Notes under the pieces: model-generated
Database searches by the model: none
Told to the model about the DNA's origin: nothing
Seen by the model: the letters and a program-made list of their open reading frames with translations, nothing else
Made by a program: the position numbers and the translations under genes
In this document: in pieces, positions 31,267-40,244 of the stretch
How the letters are laid out: the number at the start of each line of letters is the position of its first letter
Position numbering within the stretch: position 1 is the first letter of the stretch
From: UBA4736 sp002404015
GTDB lineage: Bacteria; Chloroflexota; Dormibacteria; Dormibacterales; Dormibacteraceae
Direction of reading: 5' to 3'
Length of the DNA: 64,000 nucleotides
Assembly: GCA_036747295.1 (NCBI GenBank)
Contig: DAIOCN010000002.1
Coordinates: 1-64,000 of the forward strand

Positions 31267-33181
31267 GCGACGCCGGCGTCAGCCAGCGGGCGGGGAAGCC
31301 GGCCCGGTGTATGACGTAGCGGCCGAGCGCCACCAGCGTCTTCAAGCCATAGACGACTGAGGTCCGGAAGCCGATCGAGCTGGCCTCGGCGAAATAGCGC
31401 CCGACCGCAGGCACCTCGCCGATCCGAAAGCCGAAGGTGGCGGCCTGGATCAGGATCTGGGTGTCGAAGACGAAGTCGTTGCTGTTCTCGAGAAATGGAA
31501 CGGCCTCCAGGAAGCGGCGAGAGTAGGCGCGGTAGCCGGTGTGGAACTCGGAGAGCTCGAGGCCGAGCACGCGGTTCTCGAGGGCAGTCAGGAACCGGTT
31601 GCCCAGCCGCTTCCAGACGGGCATACCGGCCTTCCTGGGGTCGATGCCCAGCCAGCGCGACCCCAGCACCAGGTCGGCCTCCTGCCTCTCGATGACGCCG
31701 CATAGGGCGGGGATGATTGCGGGATCGTATTGGTGGTCGGGATGCAGCATCACGACGACATCGGCGCCCATCGCCAGCGCCTGCCGATAACAGGTCTTCT
31801 GGTTCCCCCCGTAGCCGAGGTTTCGCTCGTGGCGGATGACGTCGATCTTCAACGCCTTGGCCACGCTGACCGTGGAGTCGGAGCTGGCGTCGTCCACGAG
31901 CAGGATCCGGTCAGCGTGCCCAGCGGGGATGTCTTCGATGGTCTCCTTCAACGTGCGGGCAGCCCGGTAGGCGGGCAGGACGATGACGCGGTGCGGCCGG
32001 GGCCCCTGCCAGTCGAGGTCGGGTAGTGGGATCGGGTCGGAGCGCACCGCCAGGCGCTCCACCACCAGGTATCCAGCCAGCACGACGGGAAGCGCGAGGG
32101 CGGCGGTGGGTCCCAGATAGACAGCCCCGTAGGCGATCGCGACGATGACCGTTCCCACCGGCCACCGGAGGCGGCCGCCGATCGCGAGGTCGAACACAGC
32201 GACTGCCGGGATCAACAGGAGGGCCATGTCGTGCAGGTTCTGGTAGGGACTGAGGGCGAGCGAGGCCGCGATCGCCAGCGCCATGTCAAGCCGGGGGACG
32301 TGCGGCCGCCAGGACAGCGAGAGGCCGATCAGGCTCAGGAGGGCGGCCAGCAGAGCCAGCGCCGGCACCCGGCCACCGGGGGCGTGCTCGAAGAGGCCAC
32401 GCAGGGAGCTGACGTTCTGCGCGGTGATCTGGGCGCTCTCGCGGTCACCGACTGTCCAGCCGGCGACCAGGCGCAGGTACTCGCCGGTCCCCTGCGGCCC
32501 CGACACCAGCAGGGCGACGAGGGCCAGGAGCGCCGCCACGACTGCCATTGCGGCGAGAGCGCGCCAGGCCCGTCTGGCGATGAAGAGGACGGGAAGGAGG
32601 ATGAGCAGCTGGGGCTTGATGAGCGCCAGGCCGCTCAGTGCCCCCGCCCAGCCCTGGCGGCCGTAGGACCAGGCCACGTAGGCGCCGGCCAGCAGGACCA
32701 GCATCACCATGTCCGACTGGCCCTGCTGGAGGACCGCGAAGAGCGGCAGGCTGGCAGCCGCCAGTGCCGCCGGAGGCAGAGCGCGCGCGCCTCTGAGATT
32801 CCGGCTGGTGCCGAGCATCAGCGCGAGGGCGACCGCAGCCAGGATGATCGTGATGACACCCCAGGCCAGGTAGGCGGTTCGCTCGTCCAGCAGGCCGAGC
32901 GGAGCGATCAGGGGCGTGTAGTAGGGGGGATGGATGTATGGGAGAAAGGCGTACTGATGGCTGAGCGGGGACTGGTACGCCGCCTGGAGGTGGAGGTCGT
33001 AGACGCGGGCTCCGCCGCGTTCCAGGAGGAGCTTCGCGGCCGCGTAGAAGGACACGAACTGGGAGCCGGCCAGGTAGCCGTCCAGGCCGGTGAACCAGCG
33101 ATACAGCTGAATCGCCGCCACTCCGCCGCCCACGAGGGTGAGGACGACACCTGCCGCCCGGAGCAGGGACGGCCGGCTCAT
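31208..33181 (-). CDS. GT87-type mannosyltransferase domain fused to a GT2 glycosyltransferase
   Basis: The protein has 657 residues from ATG 33181. The first 400 form a polytopic membrane glycosyltransferase of the GT87/DUF2029 type (FVSFYAAAKLLLERGGARVYD, YIHPPYYTPLIAPLG, ALIKPQLLILLPV). The C-terminal 250 residues are a cytoplasmic GT-A family 2 domain: RVIVLPAYRAARTLKETIEDI, ILLVDDASSDSTVSVAKAL, NLGYGGNQKTCYRQAL and the DXD-like HPDHQYDP. GT2 domains of this kind make polyprenyl-phosphate sugars, the donor used by GT-C enzymes, so the fusion could couple donor synthesis and transfer. It is followed by overlap with the convergent DUF2127 gene. Confidence 0.82.
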   Translation of the reverse strand: MSRPSLLRAAGVVLTLVGGGVAAIQLYRWFTGLDGYLAGSQFVSFYAAAKLLLERGGARVYDLHLQAAYQSPLSHQYAFLPYIHPPYYTPLIAPLGLLDERTAYLAWGVITIILAAVALALMLGTSRNLRGARALPPAALAAASLPLFAVLQQGQSDMVMLVLLAGAYVAWSYGRQGWAGALSGLALIKPQLLILLPVLFIARRAWRALAAMAVVAALLALVALLVSGPQGTGEYLRLVAGWTVGDRESAQITAQNVSSLRGLFEHAPGGRVPALALLAALLSLIGLSLSWRPHVPRLDMALAIAASLALSPYQNLHDMALLLIPAVAVFDLAIGGRLRWPVGTVIVAIAYGAVYLGPTAALALPVVLAGYLVVERLAVRSDPIPLPDLDWQGPRPHRVIVLPAYRAARTLKETIEDIPAGHADRILLVDDASSDSTVSVAKALKIDVIRHERNLGYGGNQKTCYRQALAMGADVVVMLHPDHQYDPAIIPALCGVIERQEADLVLGSRWLGIDPRKAGMPVWKRLGNRFLTALENRVLGLELSEFHTGYRAYSRRFLEAVPFLENSNDFVFDTQILIQAATFGFRIGEVPAVGRYFAEASSIGFRTSVVYGLKTLVALGRYVIHRAGFPARWLTPASLTHPRTGAYARPGTPPRPR

Positions 33182-33182
33182 C

Positions 33183-33899
33183 TCAGCGACCGTAGTCGAG
33201 GCGCGTGGCAAAGCGCTCCGGCAGGCCGGCATCGCGGATGGCCTTCTGGGCTCCGCGCCGGTCGTAGGGAACGCGCCGGAATTCAAAGGTTCCCGCCTCA
33301 GGGTCCCAGAGGCCGTAGCTGGCATCCCGGATGCCGTCCCGAGGCTGCCCGACGCTGCCGGGGTTGACGAGGATGGGCCCCTCGAGGCGGATCGCGCCGA
33401 GCCAGTAGTTGTGGGCGACCTCGCCGCCGTAGAAGAAGAAATAGCCGGGCACATGGGTGTGGCCGTGGAAGCAGATGCGATCACCGAGCATCTCGAGGTT
33501 GGGCTGAGCGATGCCGGGGTCGAGGATGTACTCGTAGATGGGGTCGCGCGGGCTGGCGTGGACGGTCAGGATGCCATGGGTCTCGCGGCTCTCAGGGCGG
33601 TCGCGCAACCAGTTCAGCTGCGCATCGGTCAACTGGGCGACCGTCCAGCGAATGGCGGTCGCCGCGTCGTCGTTGAACCAGGTCAGGATGTCATGGTCGG
33701 TGCATGCGCGGTCGTGGTTGCCGACGAGGGTCGGCCAGCCCCGGCCGCTGACCTCTTCGAGGCAGCGGACGGGGTCTCCGCCGTAGCCGACGACGTCACC
33801 CAGGCAGATGTACTCGTCCGCGTCCTTGGCGGCGGATTCGAGGACCGCTTCGAGGGCGTGCCAGTTGGAGTGGACGTCCGAGAGGACGGCGATCTTCAC
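33183..33899 (-). CDS. Calcineurin-like metallophosphoesterase (YfcE/MJ0936 type)
   Basis: The 238-residue protein from GTG 33899 contains the binuclear metal motifs VLSDVHSN, GDVVGYGGDPV, VGNHDRA, TVHASP and GHTHVPG. The GDxVGYG variant is typical of a small family of cytoplasmic phosphodiesterases. The substrate is not known. The start overlaps the stop of the AI-2E permease gene (GTGA), indicating coupling. Confidence 0.87.
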   Translation of the reverse strand: MKIAVLSDVHSNWHALEAVLESAAKDADEYICLGDVVGYGGDPVRCLEEVSGRGWPTLVGNHDRACTDHDILTWFNDDAATAIRWTVAQLTDAQLNWLRDRPESRETHGILTVHASPRDPIYEYILDPGIAQPNLEMLGDRICFHGHTHVPGYFFFYGGEVAHNYWLGAIRLEGPILVNPGSVGQPRDGIRDASYGLWDPEAGTFEFRRVPYDRRGAQKAIRDAGLPERFATRLDYGR

Positions 33900-35056
33900 G
33901 CCGCGGTTCCGAAGAGCCTCGGGTGGATGTGGTCGTAGAGGATCCGGACGGTGGCCGCGACGGGGACCGCGATGAACATGCCCAGGATCCCGGCGAGGCT
34001 GAAGCCTGCGATGAAGGCGACGATGACGAGGATCGGGGGCAGGCGGACGGCGTCGCCGACCACCTTCGGGTACACGAAGTTGAGGATCAGGTTGGAGATG
34101 ACGAAGTAGGCGATCGCCACGAGGATCGCCTCCTGGGGGCTGGTCGCCAGGGCGATCAGGATCGCTGGGATTGCGCCCAGGAAGGGGCCCAGGTAGGGGA
34201 CGAGGCTCGTGATGGCAGCCAGTAGGCCCAGGGCGATCGCGTACTTGATGCCTAGGAGTTGGACTGCGGCGCCGCAGAAGATGCCGATCAGGCTGGCGAT
34301 GATCAGCTGGCCTCGCATGTAGGAGTAGAGCATCGACTTCACCTGCTCCCACACGATGTCGAAGTCGTCCCGGTAGGCGGTGGGGGTGAGGCTGCGGAGG
34401 AGGTTGGTGACGCGATGGGCGTCCATCGCGAGGAGGAAGGCGACGATCAGCATCAGGACGATCTGCAGCATCGTCCCCAGAGCGGCGAGGCCGAGGCTCA
34501 AGGCGTTGCCGAACTGGCCGAGGAGGAACTCGTTGAAGTGGAGGTTGATCTGCTGGGTGATGCGAGCCAGGTCCAGCTTCATGCCGTAGATGTTCAGCGG
34601 CTGGCCCTCGATGGAGCTGAGCCTCGCCTGGGCCGTGGTGGCGAGTGCGGGGCCCTGGCTCTGCAGCTGGCTGACTTCCTGCGAGATCACGGGCACGAAG
34701 ATGCTGAGGAGGCCCGCGAACACGAGAACGACGCCCACGAAGAGGAGGAGGATGGCGAGGGGGCGGGGCATACCTCGACGAGAGAGGAGGTCCACACCCG
34801 GAAGGATCAGGAAGGCGAGGAGGGCGCCCAGTACGAAGGCGCCGATGACATCGCGGATCAGGAAGACAACGCCTAGACCCACCAGCAACATGGCCAGAGC
34901 GAAGGCCACCTGCATGGACTTGGCGCGCTGTTGGGATAGGGCTGGCTGGAGCCGCTCGGCTAGCTCGACCGGAGTCTGGGCCTCGGCGGCGCGTGGCTCG
35001 TCTGGGTCAGCCGGTGGTTCGGAGGAGGGGCGTCCTGATCGGGCACTTGACTGCAC
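33896..35056 (-). CDS. AI-2E family (PerM-type) transporter
   Basis: From GTG 35056 the protein has 386 residues and eight helices in the family pattern: two N-terminal (FALAMLLVGLGVVFLI), a cytoplasmic or periplasmic middle region (SQLQSQGPALATTAQARL), then AITSLVPYLGPFLGAIPAIL, VYPKVVGDAVRLPPILVIVAF and GILGMFIAVPVAATVRIL. PerM proteins export small molecules or act as Na+/H+ antiporters; the substrate is unknown. The start is uncertain; the residues upstream of 35056 look non-coding. Confidence 0.85.
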   Translation of the reverse strand: MQSSARSGRPSSEPPADPDEPRAAEAQTPVELAERLQPALSQQRAKSMQVAFALAMLLVGLGVVFLIRDVIGAFVLGALLAFLILPGVDLLSRRGMPRPLAILLLFVGVVLVFAGLLSIFVPVISQEVSQLQSQGPALATTAQARLSSIEGQPLNIYGMKLDLARITQQINLHFNEFLLGQFGNALSLGLAALGTMLQIVLMLIVAFLLAMDAHRVTNLLRSLTPTAYRDDFDIVWEQVKSMLYSYMRGQLIIASLIGIFCGAAVQLLGIKYAIALGLLAAITSLVPYLGPFLGAIPAILIALATSPQEAILVAIAYFVISNLILNFVYPKVVGDAVRLPPILVIVAFIAGFSLAGILGMFIAVPVAATVRILYDHIHPRLFGTAA

Positions 35057-35207
35057 GGTTCTTGATCCCCGCCAGTATGACGAGGGCACCCCGAAGTTGA
35101 TCCGATCTGCGCCCACGGCCGGGGTAGCTACTGCCGGCCTCCCCCGGCTCAATAACGGACTCTGCCTGACGGCCAGCCCTGACCTGCGCGACCCAGTGTC
35201 GGTGCGT

Positions 35208-37727
35208 CTAGTTGGTGACCGCGTTTGGTGAGGGAATCGGCGGACGTGCCTCAAGCATCGGCCCAGAGGACATCTGACCAGAGTCTCGCGTAAAGCGGTT
35301 AGCCGTGACCGCGAGGGCAAGCAATCCCACCGCCAAGACTGCATACGTGACGTGAGGCCCAAGCACCGTTACCAGAATTCCACCGATTGCGGTGCCGCCA
35401 ACCAATGCGCCTTGGGCAGCACCAAATCTCGCGGCCATGATGCTGCCGCGATTGCCCTGCTTCCCCATTTCCAACAGATTGGTGGTTATCGCAATTATGT
35501 AGATCGCATTTCCGACCGATGCGACCAGGAGCGCCAAACCCGTGAGTATGAGGTTGTGACTGACAGCCACGCCAATGCTGAATACACCCGTCATCGCCAA
35601 GCCGAGCACCGCTAGTCGGATTGTGCCAATCGCCTTCACGCGGGCCACGATCAGGCTACCAGCCACGACACCCACAGCGAGAGTCGCCTCGAGGATCGTG
35701 AATGCCTGGGCACCATCGCGACTCTGCTCATAGGCGAGGGCAATGAGAGCGGGAAAACTCATGCTTAGTAGAACGGCAGCTGCAGCAACGGTGATCAGAC
35801 GCGGGCCGACTCCGCGGATCCGAAGGGCTTCACGAAAACCCGAGGTGATCCGGACCGAAAGTTGGCCGCCGCCCAGACTGCCGACAGCCAGTACGAGCAG
35901 CACAGATCCTACGAACGTTGCGGAATCGACGAGAAATAGCGGCGTTGTACCGCGGCCAAACCACAGCAGCAGCCCAGCCAGTGGGAACCCAGCGACACCC
36001 CCAGCCATAGTTGCGGCGGTAACTAAAGCGTTGGCCCTGCCCACATCGGCGGGGTTCACAATATCGGGGACCGAGGCTTGGCGTGCTGGCTGAACGACCG
36101 CATTCAGAGCAGCTAACACCAAGAGGATTGGGTACAGGCAAAGGTAGGAGCGCGCGAGCAGGAATGGGGTCGAGAGAAGAATCAGGGCTCTGGCGATGTC
36201 GCCGCCGACGACGAGATACCGCCGCGGGAACCGATCAGCCAGGCCACCGAGAATACTAGTCATGACGACCGTGGCGACCGCCTGAACGCCGTAGACTGCC
36301 GCTACAAAACGAGCGTCCCGCGAAACCGCATACACGGTAACCAGGCTGGCAACGATAGTGAGCGGGTCGCCTAGACTGGACACGGCTACGCTCGCAACTA
36401 GGCGTCCCAATCGCGGATTGCTTACAAGAAGCCGTAGAGGCGATACGGCGACAGGTGCGGTCACGCGATCATCGTTGATGACGTGGTCGAGGCCGTGAAG
36501 GGCGCGAAGGGCGTTGACGATACGAAAGTCGTACCATCGCCCAGCGGCCACCGTTAGGTGGTCAATTGCCTCTAGTGCGGTCATCGTGGTCGGTCGATAC
36601 AAGCGCGGCGTCGTTATCGTGTCGTATGAGTCCGCGACGGCGAGGATTCGAGCCCCTAGGGGAATGCTTGATCCGAGCAAACCAGCGGGATATCCCGAGC
36701 CATCCCATCGCTCGTGGTGGTGACGTACCATGGGCGCGATCGGTGCCAAAGCGGAATGCCGACTTACCATGTCTGCGCCAATCGATGCGTGCTGTTTCAT
36801 GATTTCCCATTCTTCGGGCGTCAGTCCAGTCGCCTTGTTGAGAATGTGATCTCGTATGCCGATCTTACCGATGTCGTGGAGGGTGCCCGCTGTTCTGAGT
36901 TCGTCACATTCACGACTGCTTAGCTGCAGCTGCCGAGCCAACGCCATAGCCAACTGGCCGACTCGAGCTGAATGCGACTCGGTGTACGGGTCTCGGGCAT
37001 CGAGTGCTTGGGCAGCGAGGGTTAGCGTTTGCTCACGGGCAAGCGCCTGACGTTGAACATCTGCCAGATTCCCCCGCACAGCGACCAAGAAGGCGAAGAA
37101 GCCAGGAACGATCAAGTAGCCAACTGGTACCTGAAGAAGCTGGTAGACGATTGCGCCGCCGAACCCGAGAGCGGTCACCGAACGCAACGTAGAAAATGTG
37201 ATGTTGTCCAGGAGCGTCTGCATTAGTCCTGTGCCATTGATATAGCCGAAAACCCTCGCGGCGACCGGATAGTTAATGAGGATGAAGGCCGCGACATAAA
37301 GGATTGTCCGGACCGGAACGGTCCAGAATTGGTCTGCGGGAATGAGGTAGCTGACGGCCAGGGACGGGATAGCGTGCGCGATTGCGACGTTGGCGCGATT
37401 GAACAGGGTGGGCCAATGCGGGACCCCCCGCCTGAACTTCGACGGCTCATTGAGCGCGGACCATGCAACTAGGCCTACTCCTGCGCCGGGCGCAAGCAGG
37501 CCTGCAGCAATGAAGAAGGGGTCAACGACTCCTATTCGGCCGTCCTTCCATTCGATGGGCATCAGCGTGGCCAGCTGGATGGCGATGGCCAAGTAGAGAA
37601 GCTCAGGTAGCGCGGTGAAAGGGATCGGCCTTAGCAACCACGCCGCGGGCACTATGGCTATGCCGACCAGGACGACCAGCAGTATGTAGCGTTGGGCCGC
37701 CCCCGCCAGGGAGCGATACGGGACCAC
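35208..37727 (-). CDS. Membrane sensor - HD-GYP phosphodiesterase - MFS transporter fusion
   Basis: The 839-residue protein starts at GTG 37727, 9 nt after a TAGAAT box (minus 37737-37742). Residues about 10-230 form a polytopic MASE-like sensor region. Residues 235-405 are an HD-GYP domain (AQALDARDPYTESHSARVG, LHDIGKIGIRDHIL, HHERWDGSGYPAGL), the class that degrades cyclic-di-GMP or cGAMP. Residues about 430-815 are a 12-helix MFS permease (VASVAVSSLGDPLTIVASLVTVYAV, GGLADRFPRRYLVVGGDIAR). A hydrolase joined to a complete permease is unusual and suggests a nucleotide- or signal-controlled exporter. Codon use is less GC-biased than in neighbouring genes. Confidence 0.88.
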   Translation of the reverse strand: MVPYRSLAGAAQRYILLVVLVGIAIVPAAWLLRPIPFTALPELLYLAIAIQLATLMPIEWKDGRIGVVDPFFIAAGLLAPGAGVGLVAWSALNEPSKFRRGVPHWPTLFNRANVAIAHAIPSLAVSYLIPADQFWTVPVRTILYVAAFILINYPVAARVFGYINGTGLMQTLLDNITFSTLRSVTALGFGGAIVYQLLQVPVGYLIVPGFFAFLVAVRGNLADVQRQALAREQTLTLAAQALDARDPYTESHSARVGQLAMALARQLQLSSRECDELRTAGTLHDIGKIGIRDHILNKATGLTPEEWEIMKQHASIGADMVSRHSALAPIAPMVRHHHERWDGSGYPAGLLGSSIPLGARILAVADSYDTITTPRLYRPTTMTALEAIDHLTVAAGRWYDFRIVNALRALHGLDHVINDDRVTAPVAVSPLRLLVSNPRLGRLVASVAVSSLGDPLTIVASLVTVYAVSRDARFVAAVYGVQAVATVVMTSILGGLADRFPRRYLVVGGDIARALILLSTPFLLARSYLCLYPILLVLAALNAVVQPARQASVPDIVNPADVGRANALVTAATMAGGVAGFPLAGLLLWFGRGTTPLFLVDSATFVGSVLLVLAVGSLGGGQLSVRITSGFREALRIRGVGPRLITVAAAAVLLSMSFPALIALAYEQSRDGAQAFTILEATLAVGVVAGSLIVARVKAIGTIRLAVLGLAMTGVFSIGVAVSHNLILTGLALLVASVGNAIYIIAITTNLLEMGKQGNRGSIMAARFGAAQGALVGGTAIGGILVTVLGPHVTYAVLAVGLLALAVTANRFTRDSGQMSSGPMLEARPPIPSPNAVTN

Positions 37728-37772
37728 GACGGGCGGATTCTACCGCGCGCGGTCGTAGCCGAGTCTGCCTAA

Positions 37773-37803
37773 CATAAAAATAGGGCCCAGCGTCGCTGGG
37801 CCC
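37773..37803 (-). terminator. Intrinsic terminator after the 22-residue peptide ORF
   Basis: On the minus strand GGGCCCAGC (37803-37795) pairs with GCTGGGCCC (37791-37783) around GAC, followed by TATTTTTATG. This is a strong hairpin with a U-rich tract. It lies between the peptide ORF and the start of the HD-GYP-MFS gene, so it ends a short upstream transcript. Confidence 0.75.
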
Positions 37804-37834
37804 TTCATCGGAACGTCGGTAGTCTACTTAGCGG

Positions 37835-37903
37835 CTAGACCAACCACGTTCCGACGACGCGAGTCTGTCGAGTCGAAAAGAACTTCTTCAGAATGCTCGC
37901 CAT
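37835..37903 (-). CDS. 22-residue cationic, hydrophobic-ended peptide (putative)
   Basis: ATG 37903 with GGAGG 14 nt upstream opens a peptide that starts MASILKKFFSTRQ and ends VVGTWLV before a TAG. It has five basic and no acidic residues, and both ends are hydrophobic. An intrinsic terminator follows 32 bp later, giving a compact mini-gene between a response-regulator gene and the HD-GYP-MFS gene. It could be a signal or antimicrobial-like peptide, a leader peptide, or an unrelated small RNA with a chance ORF. No homologue is recognised. Confidence 0.4.
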   Translation of the reverse strand: MASILKKFFSTRQTRVVGTWLV

Positions 37904-37996
37904 GTCAGTTTAGTGTCCTCCCGCGCCTCTCGGCGACTCCGGGTACTCGTCCGATTTGACAAGGCGGATTGTCTGGTAGATGAGCCCATGGCGGAA

Positions 37997-38054
37997 TCCC
38001 TAAGTTACGTCGGCGGCATCCCGCAAATTAGGGAGTGGTCTCTCCCTAATTTGC
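37997..38054. promoter_or_regulatory. Perfect 13-bp inverted repeat plus a third half-site (CTCCCTAATTT family)
   Basis: GCAAATTAGGGAG (38023-38035) and CTCCCTAATTTGC (38042-38054) are exact complements separated by TGGTCT. A further TCCCTAAGTT (37997-38006) repeats the half-site. Neither side has a U-tract, so it is more likely an operator than a terminator. It lies between the response-regulator gene and the peptide ORF. Confidence 0.55.
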
Positions 38055-38091
38055 TCGATCCCTTGAGGATGCAGGGCTTGGGCCGGAGCGT

Positions 38092-38796
38092 CTAGAGATC
38101 CGACAGCGTGATGACTCCGAGGCGGAGCGCTACGCTTACCGCCTCTCCTCTGTTGTTAACGCCCAGCTTCCGGTAGATGTTTCGGAGGTGGGTATCGACC
38201 GACGACCTGGCGATACCCATCTCTACGGCAATCCTCTTGGAAGGAGTCCCCCGTGCGATCAGGTGCAATGTCTGAACTTCCCGCTCGGTCAGGGCAGCCT
38301 CAACCTGGGACGCCGGGCGCACCAGGCGAGCGGCACGCTCAAGCACTTCGGGCAACATCCTCCGAGGGACCGGCGATTCGCGCCGGATGGCAGCGCGTAG
38401 GGCACGTTGAAGTTCGTCAGGGCCCATGTCCTTTAACACGTAGCCATGACAGCCGGCGTTGATCATCCGAAGCAGGTCATCGCTAGAGTCGGAGACCGTC
38501 CACGCAACGATGGTCAGATGTGGGTGTAGAGCCAACATGCGGGTAGCCGTCTCCGCCCCGTCCGTACCAGGCATCTCTACATCAAGCAGAATGACATCTG
38601 GCGCAAGGGCGGGAACTAGGCGAAGCGCCTCGGTACCTGAGGCCGCCTCACCGACGCATTCGAAGTCAATGGCCTCACTTATCATTGCTCGGGCGGCGAT
38701 CCTCGGCATCGCACGGTCATCAACGACCAGGACCCGAAACCGCTTGGCGGGATTCTGCGAGCTATCGACTGGACGGTCCCTTACTGGCAACGCCAC
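38092..38796 (-). CDS. NarL/FixJ-family response regulator
   Basis: The 234-residue protein starts at GTG 38796 with GGAGG 7 nt upstream. The receiver domain has FRVLVVDDRAMPRIAARAM, the phospho-acceptor Asp in DVILLDVEMPGTDG, AWTVSD and Lys in YVLKDMGPDEL. The C-terminal LuxR-type helix-turn-helix reads LTEREVQTLHLIARGTPSK and SSVDTHLRNIYRKLGVNNR. It is divergent from the histidine kinase at 38901, the likely partner. The nearby CTCCCTAATTT inverted repeat is a candidate binding site. Confidence 0.9.
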   Translation of the reverse strand: MALPVRDRPVDSSQNPAKRFRVLVVDDRAMPRIAARAMISEAIDFECVGEAASGTEALRLVPALAPDVILLDVEMPGTDGAETATRMLALHPHLTIVAWTVSDSSDDLLRMINAGCHGYVLKDMGPDELQRALRAAIRRESPVPRRMLPEVLERAARLVRPASQVEAALTEREVQTLHLIARGTPSKRIAVEMGIARSSVDTHLRNIYRKLGVNNRGEAVSVALRLGVITLSDL

Positions 38797-38900
38797 CTCA
38801 CGCCTCCATCATCCTCTTGTTTATCTATGACAATTCGGCCACAACCTCGTGGTGGCCGATTGCACGCGACGCGGTCGCCAAACAAGGTGACGGTTAGCCC

Positions 38901-40244
38901 GTGGCGGTTCGCTACGTCGCGCTCTCATGTCTGTACCTGGTACTCGCAGTGTGGGTCACACTCAGCTGGGGACCGTGGCCTGCCGCAGGTGCTGGGAGTT
39001 TTGGTCAGTGGGCATTCCTCCTGGTGGCTGCAATCGTTCTCTCTGTCCCAGTCGTACGACTTGAACGGGGGATCATCAATTTAACCGCGATCGCAACAGT
39101 GGCGACTGCGTTAACGCTCAACCCCACGCAAGCCGCTGCTGTTGGACTGGCGGCAGGCACTGCAACGCTGGCAGGTCGAGTACGACATCCTGCGGGAGCA
39201 ACCCAGGTCACGGGTTTCATCGTCTGGACAGCGGTGCCCACCGCGTTCCGGCTGTCGCTGCAGGCGATGGGTACGCCAGCGACTCCAACCACCATTGGGG
39301 TCGTCGCTACAGTCGTGGGCCTGAATGTCCTCATTACCGGCATGAACATATCCTTTGACAACCGCGAGTCCGTCGTTGGCGTACTGCGCGGGATTGTCAC
39401 GCCGACCTTTATCGCCGCATATCTGTATTTCAGCTTGGCTGCAATTCTCTTGGCTCATTTGCTCGATGGCACGCTGGCTGGCTATGGATACGGATTGATC
39501 GTCGGTGCCATGAGCCTTGCACTGACCGACACCATCAGTGTACGACGAGTCCGCCATTTTCTCGAGGCACAGTTGACCGATTCGGATCGCCATCTTGCCT
39601 TCAGTCGCGCCGTGGAGGGCGTGGTGCACAATCTCCGCAACCACCTCGCTTCCATAATCGGCTATCTCGGTGAGGTATCAAACGAGCGTATTCAGCCGTC
39701 CGCCCAGAAGAACGTGGACATTGCGATGAGTGCGGCCTACGATGCGGCGGAGGTGCTCAAGCGGTTGTCGGCCGGTGCGGCGCCGCGCGTCGTGGCTGCG
39801 GAGAGACCCGTCGATCTAAACGAGCTGATCAGTGGATCCGCAGCACTCGTGGAGCGCGCAGCAAGGCAGGGCCGTGTACAGCTCTCGCTCAAGCGGTCCG
39901 TACGACCAGTGCTGGCGACGGCGGATCCGTTGTTGCTCCGTGAGGTGTTTACGAACCTGCTATTGAACGCATTGGAGGCGGTAGGGGAGGGGGGCGCAGT
40001 TGTAATCGAGACGGGCGTGCGTGAGGACCAGTGCTTCGTCACAGTACGCGACAATGGGCCAGGCTTTCCTGAGGAGTCGCGAGACAGACTATTTGAACCG
40101 CACTTTACAACGAAGACGAATGGGGTCGGTATCGGACTATTTACGTCATACGGTATCGTCCGTGAGCATCACGGACAATTACTCTATGAGGGATCCAACC
40201 GTGGAGCCGTCTTTACGGTGACCTTACCCGGGCAGATCCTTTAA
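38901..40244 (+). CDS. Polytopic membrane sensor histidine kinase
   Basis: The 447-residue protein starts at GTG. Six to eight membrane helices (about residues 5-215) form the sensor, with no large extracellular loop. The kinase core has the H-box VEGVVHNLRNHLASIIGYLGE, the N-box EVFTNLLLNALEAVGEGG, G1 VRDNGPGFPEE and G2 TNGVGIGLFTSYGIVREHHG. The membrane region plus cytoplasmic kinase resembles ComP/AgrC-style peptide receptors only in general layout. It is divergent from the NarL-type regulator and its end overlaps the convergent receiver gene by 21 bp. Confidence 0.88.
   Translation: MAVRYVALSCLYLVLAVWVTLSWGPWPAAGAGSFGQWAFLLVAAIVLSVPVVRLERGIINLTAIATVATALTLNPTQAAAVGLAAGTATLAGRVRHPAGATQVTGFIVWTAVPTAFRLSLQAMGTPATPTTIGVVATVVGLNVLITGMNISFDNRESVVGVLRGIVTPTFIAAYLYFSLAAILLAHLLDGTLAGYGYGLIVGAMSLALTDTISVRRVRHFLEAQLTDSDRHLAFSRAVEGVVHNLRNHLASIIGYLGEVSNERIQPSAQKNVDIAMSAAYDAAEVLKRLSAGAAPRVVAAERPVDLNELISGSAALVERAARQGRVQLSLKRSVRPVLATADPLLLREVFTNLLLNALEAVGEGGAVVIETGVREDQCFVTVRDNGPGFPEESRDRLFEPHFTTKTNGVGIGLFTSYGIVREHHGQLLYEGSNRGAVFTVTLPGQIL

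Noticed and set aside
37913..38095. 60-residue plus-strand ORF
   Set aside because: It crosses the perfect inverted repeat and is antisense to the peptide's leader; no motif. A TTGACA at 37956-37961 lacks a good -10.
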